Notes under the pieces: generated by a model
The model's input: the letters and a program-made list of their open reading frames with translations, nothing else
What the model was told of the DNA's origin: nothing
Database searches by the model: none
Shown here: positions 19,850 to 28,689 of the stretch, one piece after another
Layout: every line of letters starts with the position of its first letter
Numbering within the stretch: position 1 is the first letter of the stretch
DNA from: Candidatus Hydrogenisulfobacillus filiaventi
Lineage (GTDB): Bacteria; Bacillota; Sulfobacillia; Sulfobacillales; R501
DNA length: 64,000 nucleotides
NCBI GenBank assembly: GCA_902809825.1
Contig: LR778114.1
Span: 1 to 64,000 of the forward strand
Direction of reading: 5' to 3'
Program-made: the position numbers and the translations under genes

Positions 19850-21053
19850 AACCGTGCGCATGGCCCTCCGCAGCCTGGGCCGCAACCGCCTGCGGGCCGC
19901 CCTCACCATGCTGGGCATTGTCATCGGGGTGGCGGCGGTCATCCTGCTCACGGCGGTAGGGCGGGGGGCCACCGACCTCATCACCAGCCGGATTGATCAA
20001 CTGGGCGCCAATACCCTGACCGTCCTCCCGGGCTCGGCTACCGTGGGCGGGGTGCGGTTGGGCCAGGGCGCGGCGCAGACCCTGACCCTGGCAGACGTCC
20101 AGGCCATCCGGCAACAGGACCCGGCGGTGGCGCAGGTGGCGCCCATGAGCAGTCGGCCGGCGCTGGTGTTATGGGGACCGGATAACTGGACCACCACCGT
20201 GCAAGCCACCACCGCCAACTACCCGCTGATTCATCCCACCCCTATGGCCGAGGGGCGCTTCTTCACCGCCCAGGAGGTGACCGCGGATGCCAATGTGGCG
20301 GTGCTGGGTCCTACCACTGCCGCGGAACTGTTTCCCCCCGGCGTGAACCCGGTGGGCCAGACCATTGACATCAACGGGGTACCGTTCACCGTCATCGGGG
20401 TCACCGTCAGTCAGGGCACCAATGGCCTCCTGAACGAGGACGACCGGGTAATTGTCCCCATCACTACCTACATGAACGTGCTGTCCGGCTCGCCTTATGT
20501 CGGTTCCATCCAGGTGGCAGCCCGTTCGGCGACCGTGATGGATCTGGCCCAGGCGGAGATCACAGCCACCCTGCGGGCGAGTCACCATCTGGCGCCAGGG
20601 CAGCCGGACGACTTCAACGTGTTCAACCAGGCCACCGTCCTTAATGCCTTGACCAGCATCACCGGCATCCTCACCCTCATGCTGGCCGGGGTGGCCGGGA
20701 TTTCCTTAGTGGTGGGAGGAATCGGGATTACCAACATCATGCTGGTGTCGGTTACCGAACGCACCCGCGAAATCGGGATCCGCAAGGCGGTGGGCGCCAC
20801 CCGCGGCGCGATCCTCCAACAGTTCCTGGTCGAGGCAGCGACCCTGAGTGTGGTGGGTGGGGTCATCGGGGTCCTGCTGGGGGTGGGCGCGGCGTTAGCC
20901 GGGGGCTGGGCGCTGCATCTGCGCGGGCTGGTCTCCTTGCCTGCGGTCGGGATCTCGCTCGGCTTCGCCCTGTTGGTGGGCATCGGGTTCGGGGTGTATC
21001 CGGCCCGTCGGGCCGCCCGCCTGCATCCGATGGAGGCCCTACGGTTCGAGTAG
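19836..21053 (+). CDS. ABC transporter permease, MacB/FtsX family
   Basis: 405 residues: N-terminal helix (LRAALTMLGIVIGVAAVILL), a large extracytoplasmic MacB-core domain and three C-terminal helices with the family signature VSVTERTREIGIRKAVGAT. The ATG at 19836 has GGGAGGG upstream and lies within the ATPase gene, a 14-base overlap that couples translation. With the adaptor it probably exports a peptide, lipid or drug; in a Gram-positive cell no outer-membrane partner is needed. Confidence 0.93.
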   Translation: MPFGETVRMALRSLGRNRLRAALTMLGIVIGVAAVILLTAVGRGATDLITSRIDQLGANTLTVLPGSATVGGVRLGQGAAQTLTLADVQAIRQQDPAVAQVAPMSSRPALVLWGPDNWTTTVQATTANYPLIHPTPMAEGRFFTAQEVTADANVAVLGPTTAAELFPPGVNPVGQTIDINGVPFTVIGVTVSQGTNGLLNEDDRVIVPITTYMNVLSGSPYVGSIQVAARSATVMDLAQAEITATLRASHHLAPGQPDDFNVFNQATVLNALTSITGILTLMLAGVAGISLVVGGIGITNIMLVSVTERTREIGIRKAVGATRGAILQQFLVEAATLSVVGGVIGVLLGVGAALAGGWALHLRGLVSLPAVGISLGFALLVGIGFGVYPARRAARLHPMEALRFE

Positions 21054-21263
21054 AACGGCACCGGACCGCCGGTTGGGAGCCGGTACCGGCGCCCAGCCCG
21101 AGGTGCCTCACAAGTTTTTCCGGGCCTTCCCGGAGCCCACTTCGAGCGTTGCCGAGCGAGTTCGGCTGTGTTTTGTTTTGCATCGCGGATCCCGGCGGCA
21201 GGAAGTTCGCATCGCGTGGCGAAAATTCCGGTACACCAAACTGCAGAAGAGGGTGCCGGAAAG

Positions 21264-21878
21264 ATGGCCGGGAAGGATTCGATCAGGGCTCTGGATCAGC
21301 AGGTCCGGACCGAAGTGGAGGAACTGGTGCTGGATTGGTTGGAGCCCCGTATCCGGGCCTTGCGGGAACGGGCGGAGGCGCTCCGCCGGGAATTACCGCT
21401 GCCGGCCCAGGCCCTGCCGCTTATCCGGGACACCCTGGATCCGGTCCACTGGCGCGCTTGGCATGAGATCCGCCGGCAGGTGCCGGCCGGAGTGTCCGAC
21501 CGGGCCCTGAAGGAAGGGCTGGACATTCTGGAGACCCTGGGCGTCGTCCGGACCCACCGCCTCTCCACCGGGTCGCGCCAATATCGGCTGGCAGTCCCTC
21601 CACCGGCCCGGGAGGAGCGGCCGCCGGCCCGTCCCGTGGGGGAGCAATGGCTGGAGCCGTTGTCCCGTTATTTCCGTGATCATCCGGAGGCGATTATGAC
21701 CCGCCGCGAAATCGGGGAGCAGGTCCTCGGCCGCGCCGCCTCCCCCCTGATCCTCAGCCGCAGCATCCGCCAGGCCTGTGATGCCGGCATCCTGGAACCC
21801 GCCGGGGTGCGCCGGGAAGGCAAGGGGGGGCGGCCCGCGCAGTGCTACCGGGCAGGAGCTGCACTGCGCAAAGCCTGA
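21264..21878 (+). CDS. Winged-helix-like hypothetical protein
   Basis: 204 residues. The middle part (LKEGLDILETLGVVRTHRLSTGSRQYRL) and the end (GREIGEQVLGRA-like stretch; GRPAQCYRAG) both read like winged-helix DNA-binding modules, with an N-terminal helical, arginine-rich segment that may form a coiled coil. I do not recognise the family. ATG 21264 is preceded by GAAGAGGG. It stands alone between the MacAB operon and a gene-poor region. Confidence 0.6.
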   Translation: MAGKDSIRALDQQVRTEVEELVLDWLEPRIRALRERAEALRRELPLPAQALPLIRDTLDPVHWRAWHEIRRQVPAGVSDRALKEGLDILETLGVVRTHRLSTGSRQYRLAVPPPAREERPPARPVGEQWLEPLSRYFRDHPEAIMTRREIGEQVLGRAASPLILSRSIRQACDAGILEPAGVRREGKGGRPAQCYRAGAALRKA

Positions 21879-23322
21879 ACTCCAGGGTGGGCACAGCGGC
21901 TGAGTGCGTGTCCTCTTCCGGGGCGGTTCGTGTTCACGCGGTCGGGCGTTTGAGTAAGAACGCGCTGCCGGGCACAGCTCGACTCCTGCCATCCGGGAGA
22001 GAGGGGACCCATGGGTCTTTATCCCTCAATACAGCAGTAGGTGGCTGACAGGCTCCGGGCGAAGGGTTGGAGCTCGGTCGAGCTTCTACCCGTGACCCGG
22101 CTCCGAGGGGCTGACAGGCTGGCGACGGATCCCCAAGGTGATCACTGGGGTCATTCGGGTGAAGGTGTCCTCCCATCAGAACAGCCTTCGCGCGGTGTAT
22201 GAGGTGGCCCTGGGCCACAACAGTCCGGCGATCACGAAGGGAATCATTTCGCCGTGCCCGGCTTTGCGCCCTTCACGGGGCCCGCGGAGAAGTGGGACCG
22301 ACAGGGCGGGGTGCAGTGGTGGGGTCTCAGCCTGTTGCTTAACGGGGATGCCCACACCGTCTGGCCGGCGGTCCCGCAACCGCCTCTCTTGACCCGGCTG
22401 GGGAACGCGCTTGCCTTATGGTTCCGGAACCGGTCCAAAAACTTCGGGCCATAGGGGGCTTTGGGCCCGGAATTTTCCGCAGGATGCCTGGACAGGTGGT
22501 AAGAGCTTTCTTCCAAGGCCGGCTACGGGGTGGCAGGCCGCTCTGACCTAGTCCTCGCGATCCATCGCCCTGCCTGCCCGAATGACTGACCGCTGGCCGT
22601 CCCGCCACGGTTCCATCCGATGACCTGAGCGACGTCGCAGGTTCCACCCGGCGGACCGCCCGCCGGGACAATGCCAATGACAACGCGCCGCGCCCGAACG
22701 GTTCCCTGCCGGAAGTGTGTTGAATCGTGGCTGGACGGTCGCGGGTTGAGGGGTCCGGAAAACTTGTTGCGACGCTGGAAGCGGTGGTGTCTCCAGCGTG
22801 GGAGGCGGCCAACCTTCATCGCATTGCTCACGAGATCCTCCGGTTAGGCAGCTTGGTAGCCGACCACATCCTTGCGCCCTGGTGCGTATAACCCCTACAC
22901 CAAAGGAGCCGCGGCTGTGTGTCGGATGAGCCGCGCCACGGGGTCACGCTGTCACGGCCCTCCGGAGGGTCTCCCGCTTTCCGTCCTCTTGGCCGCCGGG
23001 CGTGTAGTCCTTGTTGAGATCTCTCGCCGGGCAGACGACCGCCACCCCGCTAATGGCGCCGCCTTGGGGCCAGGCGAAGCCCTCTTAGTCGTCCGCTGTC
23101 GTCCATCCCGTTCGGGTCGGGGCTACGGTGCAGGCAGGCCGGCGGTGCCCTGCAAAGCGACGAACCGGCTCGGCGCCCCCGCCCTTCCTGGGTCCGGATG
23201 GGGTCAATCCCCGTGTTGCATTCGCATCCAAAAGCAGCGGGGCGCACCCTGCCTCATGGCCAAAAACGGTGTCCACCTCGGTTTTGCCTCCGGTCGCAAG
23301 CCCGGCGGCCGCTGGCAGCTGT
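21879..23322. other. Gene-poor region upstream of the tRNA-Arg/tRNA-Ser pair
   Basis: About 1.45 kb with only short, overlapping, low-quality reading frames on both strands. A 12-base direct repeat (GGCTGACAGGCT) occurs at 22043-22054 and 22109-22120. The only frame that reads like protein is the short one at 22727-22891. It may be the decayed remains of a tRNA-associated element; I see no transposase, integrase or structural RNA that I can name. Confidence 0.5.
22727..22891 (+). CDS. Possible small protein or gene fragment
   Basis: GTG-started frame of 54 codons with a protein-like helical composition (KLVATLEAVVSPAWEAANLH, then AHEILRLGSLVADHILAP). The ribosome site is weak (GGAAG). Could be the remains of a larger gene in the gene-poor region. 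No family recognised. Confidence 0.25.
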   Translation: MAGRSRVEGSGKLVATLEAVVSPAWEAANLHRIAHEILRLGSLVADHILAPWCV

Positions 23323-23368
23323 CTGGAAATGGCGAACCCCGCAGCCCTTGCGGGGTGCGGGGTTCAGG
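23323..23368 (-). repeat. Hairpin element directly downstream of tRNA-Arg(ACG), copy 1
   Basis: Read on the minus strand, the sequence right after the tRNA CCA end is nearly the same as that after tRNA-Arg(CCT) at 62382-62427. It contains an inverted repeat (AACCCCGCA with TGCGGGGTT, at 23335-23343 and 23356-23364). It could be a shared tRNA terminator or an attachment-site remnant; there is no clear T-run. Confidence 0.65.
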
Positions 23369-23444
<76 letters not shown>

Positions 23445-23457
23445 ATGTGCGCAAACA

Positions 23458-23551
23458 TGGCGGAGGGAGTGGGATTCGAACCCACGCCAGGTCTGTTGAC
23501 CTGCTAACGGTTTAGCAAACCGTCCTCTTCGGCCAGCTTGAGTATCCCTCC
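23458..23551 (-). tRNA. tRNA-Ser(GCT)
   Basis: 94 bases with acceptor GGAGGGA/TCCCTCC, discriminator G and encoded CCA. Anticodon stem ACGGT/ACCGT encloses TTGCTAA, anticodon GCT (AGC/AGU codons). The long variable arm (AGCAGGTC ... GACCTG-type stem) is typical of class II serine tRNA. Confidence 0.96.
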
Positions 23552-23563
23552 GCAGCACGGGTC

Positions 23564-23593
23564 ATTGTACCATATGGCCCGAGCGACAGGCAA
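23564..23593 (-). promoter_or_regulatory. Promoter of the tRNA-Ser/tRNA-Arg pair
   Basis: On the minus strand TTGCCT (23593-23588) and TACAAT (23569-23564) are 18 bases apart, with TGG just before the -10. The start would fall about 6 bases from the tRNA-Ser 5' end. Confidence 0.65.
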
Positions 23594-23787
23594 GCGAGGC
23601 CGGCTGCCGTTTTTTCCCGGACGCACCGGTCTGCGGGCAATCGGCGTTGTGGTTCCTCCGGTCGGGCAGCGCATGCACATCGGTATTCCATAGGGAGGAA
23701 GGGGGCGGACGGTCCTCCGGGACCCGAGCCGCTGGCCCCTGGATTAACGATATAAAGACCAGCGGGCGCGAAGCCGAAGGAGGGCAC

Positions 23788-24030
23788 TCAGCGGGAGACG
23801 AGGCCCGCGCGGGCCATGCGCTGGGTGAGGATGGCGGCGGCGCTGAAGGTGGTACCAAGCCAAGCCGCGCTCTCGCTCACCGTCATGGCACCCGGTTCCT
23901 TCAGCACCAGGTACTGCTCCAGCTCAGCCCGCCCCGTCCCGCCGGCCCACCTGGTGCCAGCGGCTCCAGAGCTCCTGCAGCCGGCCGCCCCTGCTGCCAC
24001 CAGCAGCGAGGCGGGCGTCTGCGAGCCCAT
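23788..24030 (-). pseudogene. Frameshifted, truncated MarR-family regulator
   Basis: The last 44 codons (LEQYLVLKEPGAMTVSES ... TQRMARAGLVSR) closely match the MarR protein at 55.2 kb. The upstream match (GRLQELWSRWHQVGRRDGAG versus LLQELWRQWFRLTRQEQGAD) lies in another frame, so a one-base shift near 23920 separates the halves. A stop right after GLVSR removes the wing and dimerisation helix, and three codons are missing before MTVS. Clearly a decayed paralogue. It lies downstream of the MFS gene on the same strand, so the pair may once have been a regulator-exporter operon. Confidence 0.85.
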
Positions 24031-24107
24031 CCTCCTACCCCCTTTTTTGCGCGCCCTAGCGCCGGGGGAACGCGGTAGTGAAAGGGTAAAAGTCCGCCTT
24101 TGGCCCC

Positions 24108-25289
24108 TCATCGGGCCCCGCGGGCCAGCTGCACCAGGCGCAGGGTGGCCAGGGCGGCCAGGACAGCGGCGGTCAGGAAGGCGGGCGGGGCGTGGAAGGC
24201 GCTCCACAGTCCGGTGACGAGGAGGTTGCCCGCCAGCTGTGCCAGGCCCAGACCGACCGCCAGGTAGCCGAAGCCCGCCCCCCGGGCTTCCGGGTTCAGG
24301 GTGCGCAGGATCCAAGGCTTCTGGGCCGTCTCCCAGAGGGCGGTGACCATCCCGGCGGCCACAAAGGCCAGGGCCCAGAGGGCCGGATGCACCCCCGGCA
24401 GTGCGAAGACGGCCAGGAGCAGCGTGGCGAGGCCCCCACCCAGGATCAGGGCGGACTCGGGGGTATGGCGGTCCACCCAGGCCCCCACCGGGAAGGCGGT
24501 CACCGCATAGGCCACGTTGTGGAGCACGTACAGGCCGACCGCCAGGGCCACGGCGGGGTGGCCCCCGGGCTGGCTGCGCTCTACGCGGAGGATGAAGAGG
24601 GTCGGGGCGACCCAGGCGAGCTGGAACTGAATGAGGGCGTGAGCGGTGCGGCGGAAGGCCGGCCCCAGAGGGACAAGCCGGTCCCTGTCGGCCGCGGGTG
24701 CGGACGACGGCGGGCGGGGGTGGATCCAGACGGCGACGGCCAGGAGCGCGGCCACCCCCGGGAGCGCGCTGAGCGCCAGCTGCGGGCGCAGGGCCAGGTG
24801 GGGGAGCAGCACCAGGGCCACCAGGGGGCCCAGCACCGCGCCGGCGGTGTCCCAGGCCTCCCGGAAGCCGAAAGCCTTGCCCCGGTGCTCCGCGGGGACC
24901 TCCTCCGCCAGCACGGTGTTGCGCAGGGGCCCGCGCAGGCCGCGGCCGATCCAGGCCAGGGTGCGCAGCACCACCACCCAGGGCCACAGGTAGACCCACG
25001 CCAGGCCGGCCTTCAGGGCGGTGGCCACGTAGCCCAGGAGGATCCAGGCCTGGCGGTGGAGGCTCCGGTCCGCCAGCTGGCCGCCCCACCAGCCCGCCAG
25101 GGCCTGGCCCAGGTTGGAAATCCCCTCTACTACGCCCAGCGCCACCGGCGGGGCGTCCAGGCCGGCAAGAAAGCCCGGCAAGAGCGCGGTGACCCACTCG
25201 TGGCCCAGGTCGGAGAAGAGGGAGGCCACGGAAAAGCCCACCACGGCGGGGGTTAGCCAGCGGACGCGCCCGCGCGGGTCTGCGGCCAT
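24108..25289 (-). CDS. MFS transporter
   Basis: 393 residues, 12 predicted helices. The helix 2-3 loop motif appears as GGQLADRSLHRQAW (family consensus GxLaDrxGrr), followed later by WVDRHTPESALIL at the equivalent loop in the second half, a clear major-facilitator duplication. Substrate unknown; several such proteins act as drug or metabolite exporters. GAAGGAGG precedes the ATG. It is next to a broken MarR gene, which fits exporter regulation. Confidence 0.85.
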   Translation of the reverse strand: MAADPRGRVRWLTPAVVGFSVASLFSDLGHEWVTALLPGFLAGLDAPPVALGVVEGISNLGQALAGWWGGQLADRSLHRQAWILLGYVATALKAGLAWVYLWPWVVVLRTLAWIGRGLRGPLRNTVLAEEVPAEHRGKAFGFREAWDTAGAVLGPLVALVLLPHLALRPQLALSALPGVAALLAVAVWIHPRPPSSAPAADRDRLVPLGPAFRRTAHALIQFQLAWVAPTLFILRVERSQPGGHPAVALAVGLYVLHNVAYAVTAFPVGAWVDRHTPESALILGGGLATLLLAVFALPGVHPALWALAFVAAGMVTALWETAQKPWILRTLNPEARGAGFGYLAVGLGLAQLAGNLLVTGLWSAFHAPPAFLTAAVLAALATLRLVQLARGAR

Positions 25290-25574
25290 GGGCGGCCTCC
25301 TTCCTCACCCTCCTGGCTCCGGCGGGTCCCCTGGACGCGCTCCGGCCGCCGGGCCGCAGGCACCTGCCCGGTCCCGGACCGCTTAGGGGATTGTCAGACG
25401 ACACCATCCACTAAACTAGGGCCCAGTCAAGTGCAATAGGGCGATGGAGGTCCGCCCAGGGCAGTGCTCGGCTGCCCTAAAGCGCCGCGAGGCTGATGGC
25501 TCCTGGTCACGGGTGTGGCCGGGAGCCTGTGCGTTTATACGCGCTCGGCTGGGCGGCCCTGGGAGGTGGTAGTG

Positions 25575-26519
25575 TTGGCCAACTGGCTCACCCAGCTCGC
25601 GCAGGTACTGTTTGTGCTGGGGTTTGCCCCCCTTCTCCGGGGACTGCTGGAGCGGTACAAGGCACGGCTGGCCGGGCGGCCCGGTCCCCCGGTGTGGCAG
25701 CCTTATCGGGACCTTCGCAAGTGGTGGCACAAGGAGACGGTGCGCACGCAGTCCAGCACCTGGATTGCCGGATTCGCGCCGGTAACTTACTTCCTTGCCC
25801 CACTAGTGGTCACCCTGCTCATCCCTGCGCTCACGGCCTTTCCACTGCCTCTGGCGTGGATGGGCGACATGCTGGCGGGGGGCATGATCCTGGGAGCCGG
25901 CGGCTTGAGCCTGCTCCTGGCGGCGCTGGATGCGGGGAGCGTCTATCCGGCCCTCGGGGTCAGCCGCATCCGCCTCATCGGGGTCTTCACGGAGCCGTTG
26001 GCCCTGCTGGTGGTGTTCGGCGCCGCCAGCGCCGCGGGCGCCACCATCCCCTTTGTGGTCAACCGCACCCTAACCGGTCCGGCCTGGCGATTCTCCCCCA
26101 CCCACGTCCTGCTGGTGGTCGCCTGGTTCCTGCTCCTCATTGCCGAGACCGGCCGCATCCCCGTGGACAACCCGTCCTCCACCCAGGAGCTGTCCCTCAT
26201 CGACCCGGCGCGCACCTTCGAGGCCAGTGGCCCCGACCTGGTCTTCTACGAGTGGGGCGGCTGGATGAAGTTCGTGGTCCTGAGCCTCATCCTCGTCAAC
26301 GTCCTCCTCACCCCGTGGGGGCTCGCCACCCGGGCGCAGCTGGGGGCTGTACTCGCGGCCATGGTGCTGGTGGGCTTCAAGATGCTGCTCCTGGGTCTCT
26401 TTCTGGTGACAGTGGAGGCGGGATTCGCCAAGCTGCGTCTGCTCCGCAATGTCGACTTTGTGGCGGTGGGCATCATGCTCGCGGCGCTGGGGGCGGTAGG
26501 GGCGATCTTCAGCCTCTAG
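25575..26519 (+). CDS. HyfC/HycD-like (NuoH-type) membrane subunit of Ehr complex
   Basis: 314-residue hydrophobic protein with about eight helices and the NuoH/HycD signature ETGRIPVDNPSSTQELSLID near residue 190, the loop that contacts the catalytic module. It also has WQPYRDLRKWWHKE after helix 1, typical of HyfC. The TTG at 25575 has GGGAGG (25561-25566) at 8 bases; GTG 25572 or 25566 are alternatives. First gene of a six-gene cluster encoding a proton-pumping complex related to group 4 hydrogenases. Confidence 0.88.
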   Translation: MANWLTQLAQVLFVLGFAPLLRGLLERYKARLAGRPGPPVWQPYRDLRKWWHKETVRTQSSTWIAGFAPVTYFLAPLVVTLLIPALTAFPLPLAWMGDMLAGGMILGAGGLSLLLAALDAGSVYPALGVSRIRLIGVFTEPLALLVVFGAASAAGATIPFVVNRTLTGPAWRFSPTHVLLVVAWFLLLIAETGRIPVDNPSSTQELSLIDPARTFEASGPDLVFYEWGGWMKFVVLSLILVNVLLTPWGLATRAQLGAVLAAMVLVGFKMLLLGLFLVTVEAGFAKLRLLRNVDFVAVGIMLAALGAVGAIFSL

Positions 26520-26633
26520 GTGGGCCCTCGGAGGGCCGGCCGACGGGCCGGCGGGGCCCCGCGCCGGCGGGTCCCGCGTGGTCCGGATGCCGGGTCCGGC
26601 TGGCCCGGCGCAGGCAGGGAAGGGGTGGCGACC

Positions 26634-27260
26634 ATGGTCACGCGCCTGGCGGTGGTGTTGATTTGGGCGGGTGCCGTCGGCCTGCTCCTGGTCCGCTCCC
26701 CGCACGGCGGGCGGCGCGTGTACCAGGCGATGGCGGCGGCCCAGGTGGTGCTCCTGGCCGAGCTGGCTTGGTGGGAACGGAACCTCGTCGGCGCCGGGGT
26801 GGTGGCGCTGGAAGCGGTGCTCAAGGTGGGGGTCGTGCCCTGGCTCTTAAGTCACGGGGCGCCCCTGGCGGAGGAGCAGTACGGGGCCCGGGGCATCTGG
26901 GGCGCCAGCGGGCTGGTGTGGGGGGCGCTCGGGTTCACAGGGTTAGGGCTCGCCAGCGGCTACCGGCTGGGCGTCCCGGCCTCGGGGCTGACGGGGGCGG
27001 TCCTCGCGGCGGGGTTGATCCTTCTGTGGGGGCTGGCGATGCGACGGGATCCCTGGGTTCAGGCGGTGCAGCTCCTGGCCCTGGACACGGTGCTCGGAGC
27101 TCTGGCCTTCCTCGCCCTGCAAGGCCTGCCTCCGGTCGCCGACGGCCTGGCACTGGCCGACCTGGTGGGGATGGCGGCCATCCTGGCCGCGCTGGAGCGG
27201 ACCAACCGCATCCGCTTCGGCGTGGTGGACACGACCCAGCTGAAGGAGTTGAAAGGATGA
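26634..27260 (+). CDS. HyfE-like (NuoK-type) membrane subunit of Ehr complex
   Basis: 208 residues, about six helices. Placement between HyfC-like and HyfF-like genes, size, and the family-like glutamate in a helix (ALEAVLKVGVVPWLL) support a hydrogenase-4 component E/NuoK-like subunit. The end matches HyfE (ERTNRIRFGVVDTTQLKELKG). ATG chosen because AAGGGG lies upstream. Its stop overlaps the next start as ATGA. Confidence 0.8.
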   Translation: MVTRLAVVLIWAGAVGLLLVRSPHGGRRVYQAMAAAQVVLLAELAWWERNLVGAGVVALEAVLKVGVVPWLLSHGAPLAEEQYGARGIWGASGLVWGALGFTGLGLASGYRLGVPASGLTGAVLAAGLILLWGLAMRRDPWVQAVQLLALDTVLGALAFLALQGLPPVADGLALADLVGMAAILAALERTNRIRFGVVDTTQLKELKG

Positions 27261-28660
27261 GGGTCCTGGCGGAGGTGTGGCCCGCGCTCATCCCGGCGGT
27301 CGCCGGCGCCTTCCAGTGGCGCGGCTGGCCGGCGCGCTGGTCCGTGTGGGTATGGGTGGAGGTGCTGGCGGGGTGGGCCGTGCTGCTGGTGAGCGCCCTG
27401 GGCGGGTTCCACCCGCCAGGGCCGCTGGCGACCTGGTACTTCTGGCCGGCGGAGGCCCTGGGCGGGCTGGCCTTGGCTGTGTCCCTCCCCTACATCCGGC
27501 GCGAGGCGGAGCGCGAAGGCTGGTCCCCCAGCCGGGTGCGGGGGTACTTCGCCCTCTTCTCCCTGTTCTGGGCCACGGTGCTGGGAATGGCACTGGTGCC
27601 GAACTACTTGGCCCTGTGGGCCGATGTCGAGGGCTCGACGGTGGCCTCGGTGCTCCTGGTGGCCGTACACGGTTACCGGCGCAGCGTGGAGGCGGCATGG
27701 AAGTACCTACTGGTGGCGGGCAGCGGCGGCCTGGTGGCCCTGGCGGGCCTGATCCTGACCCTTCATGGCCTGGGGCTGCCCTTGGGAGCCTGGTCCCTGC
27801 ATCCGCGGCCCGTGGCCCCGGTCCGAGGCGGGGAAACGGCCCTGGGCCTCGTCCTGGCGGTGGTGGGCTTCGGTACGAAGGCGGGCCTGGCTCCCTTCCA
27901 CACCTGGCTCCCCGACGCGCACAGCGAGGCGCCGGCGCCGGTGTCGGCCCTGCTCTCGGGCGTGGAGCTGGCCGGGGCGGCGCTGGTGCTGCTCCGGCTC
28001 CTCCGCCTGGCTCCCGCTCCGGCGGCGGGCCTGGCGCACGGCCTGCTGGTGGGGATGGGACTCCTGTCCCTGGCCGTGGCAGCGGGGGCAATGGGGTTTC
28101 AGACCGACCTGAAGCGCCTGTGGGCCTATTCCTCCATTGAGCACATGGGCCTCATCGCCCTCGGCTTCGGATTCGGGGGAGTGGCTCTGGTCGGGGCGCT
28201 CCTCCACATCTGGACGCACGCCGTCACCAAGACCCTGCTCTTCTACGACGCCGGGCAGGTGCGGCTGGCCTACGGGGGCTCCACCCTCGGCCGTGCCCGC
28301 GGGGTACTCCGCCAGCTGCCCTGGACGGGGGGGCTCCTGGGCCTGGGGGCCGCCGCCATCGTGGGGTTGCCCCCCTTCGCCCCCTTCTGGAGCGAGTGGC
28401 TCATCCTGGCCGGCGGCTTCTCCCGTTCCCCCTGGGCGGCGGGCATCGCCCTGGCCTTGTTGATGGGCGCCTTCATCGCCATCGGCCGCCGGGTTCCCGT
28501 GTGGCTATTTGGGGGCCGGACGGCGGTATGGGAAGGGGAGCGCTGGGCACTGGTGGTCCCCATGCTGGTGCTGGCGGCGGCAGTGACGGGGGGCGGGGTC
28601 GGTTTCGCCGCCGCGCTGCAGCACACGGTCCTGGCGACCCGCACGGCGTGGGTGCCTTAA
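27257..28660 (+). CDS. HyfF-like antiporter-type (NuoM/N) subunit of Ehr complex
   Basis: 467 residues, about 14 helices. The antiporter-family core is intact: GTKAGLAPFHTWLPDAHSEA with the essential lysine near residue 207, PVSALLSG, and the second lysine region FQTDLKRLWAYSSIEHMGL near 290. This is a proton-pumping subunit. It starts inside the ATGA overlap with the HyfE-like gene. Confidence 0.92.
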   Translation: MRVLAEVWPALIPAVAGAFQWRGWPARWSVWVWVEVLAGWAVLLVSALGGFHPPGPLATWYFWPAEALGGLALAVSLPYIRREAEREGWSPSRVRGYFALFSLFWATVLGMALVPNYLALWADVEGSTVASVLLVAVHGYRRSVEAAWKYLLVAGSGGLVALAGLILTLHGLGLPLGAWSLHPRPVAPVRGGETALGLVLAVVGFGTKAGLAPFHTWLPDAHSEAPAPVSALLSGVELAGAALVLLRLLRLAPAPAAGLAHGLLVGMGLLSLAVAAGAMGFQTDLKRLWAYSSIEHMGLIALGFGFGGVALVGALLHIWTHAVTKTLLFYDAGQVRLAYGGSTLGRARGVLRQLPWTGGLLGLGAAAIVGLPPFAPFWSEWLILAGGFSRSPWAAGIALALLMGAFIAIGRRVPVWLFGGRTAVWEGERWALVVPMLVLAAAVTGGGVGFAAALQHTVLATRTAWVP

Positions 28661-28689
28661 GGGACTGCAAGACCGGGAGGGTGGCGACG

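Noticed and set aside
25496-27256. Long upstream extension of the HyfF-like frame (about 587 codons) antisense/offset to the HyfC- and HyfE-like genes
   Set aside because: Composition is glycine/arginine/proline-rich as in GC-driven shadow frames, while the overlapping frames encode clear membrane subunits; the real start is the ATG at 27257.
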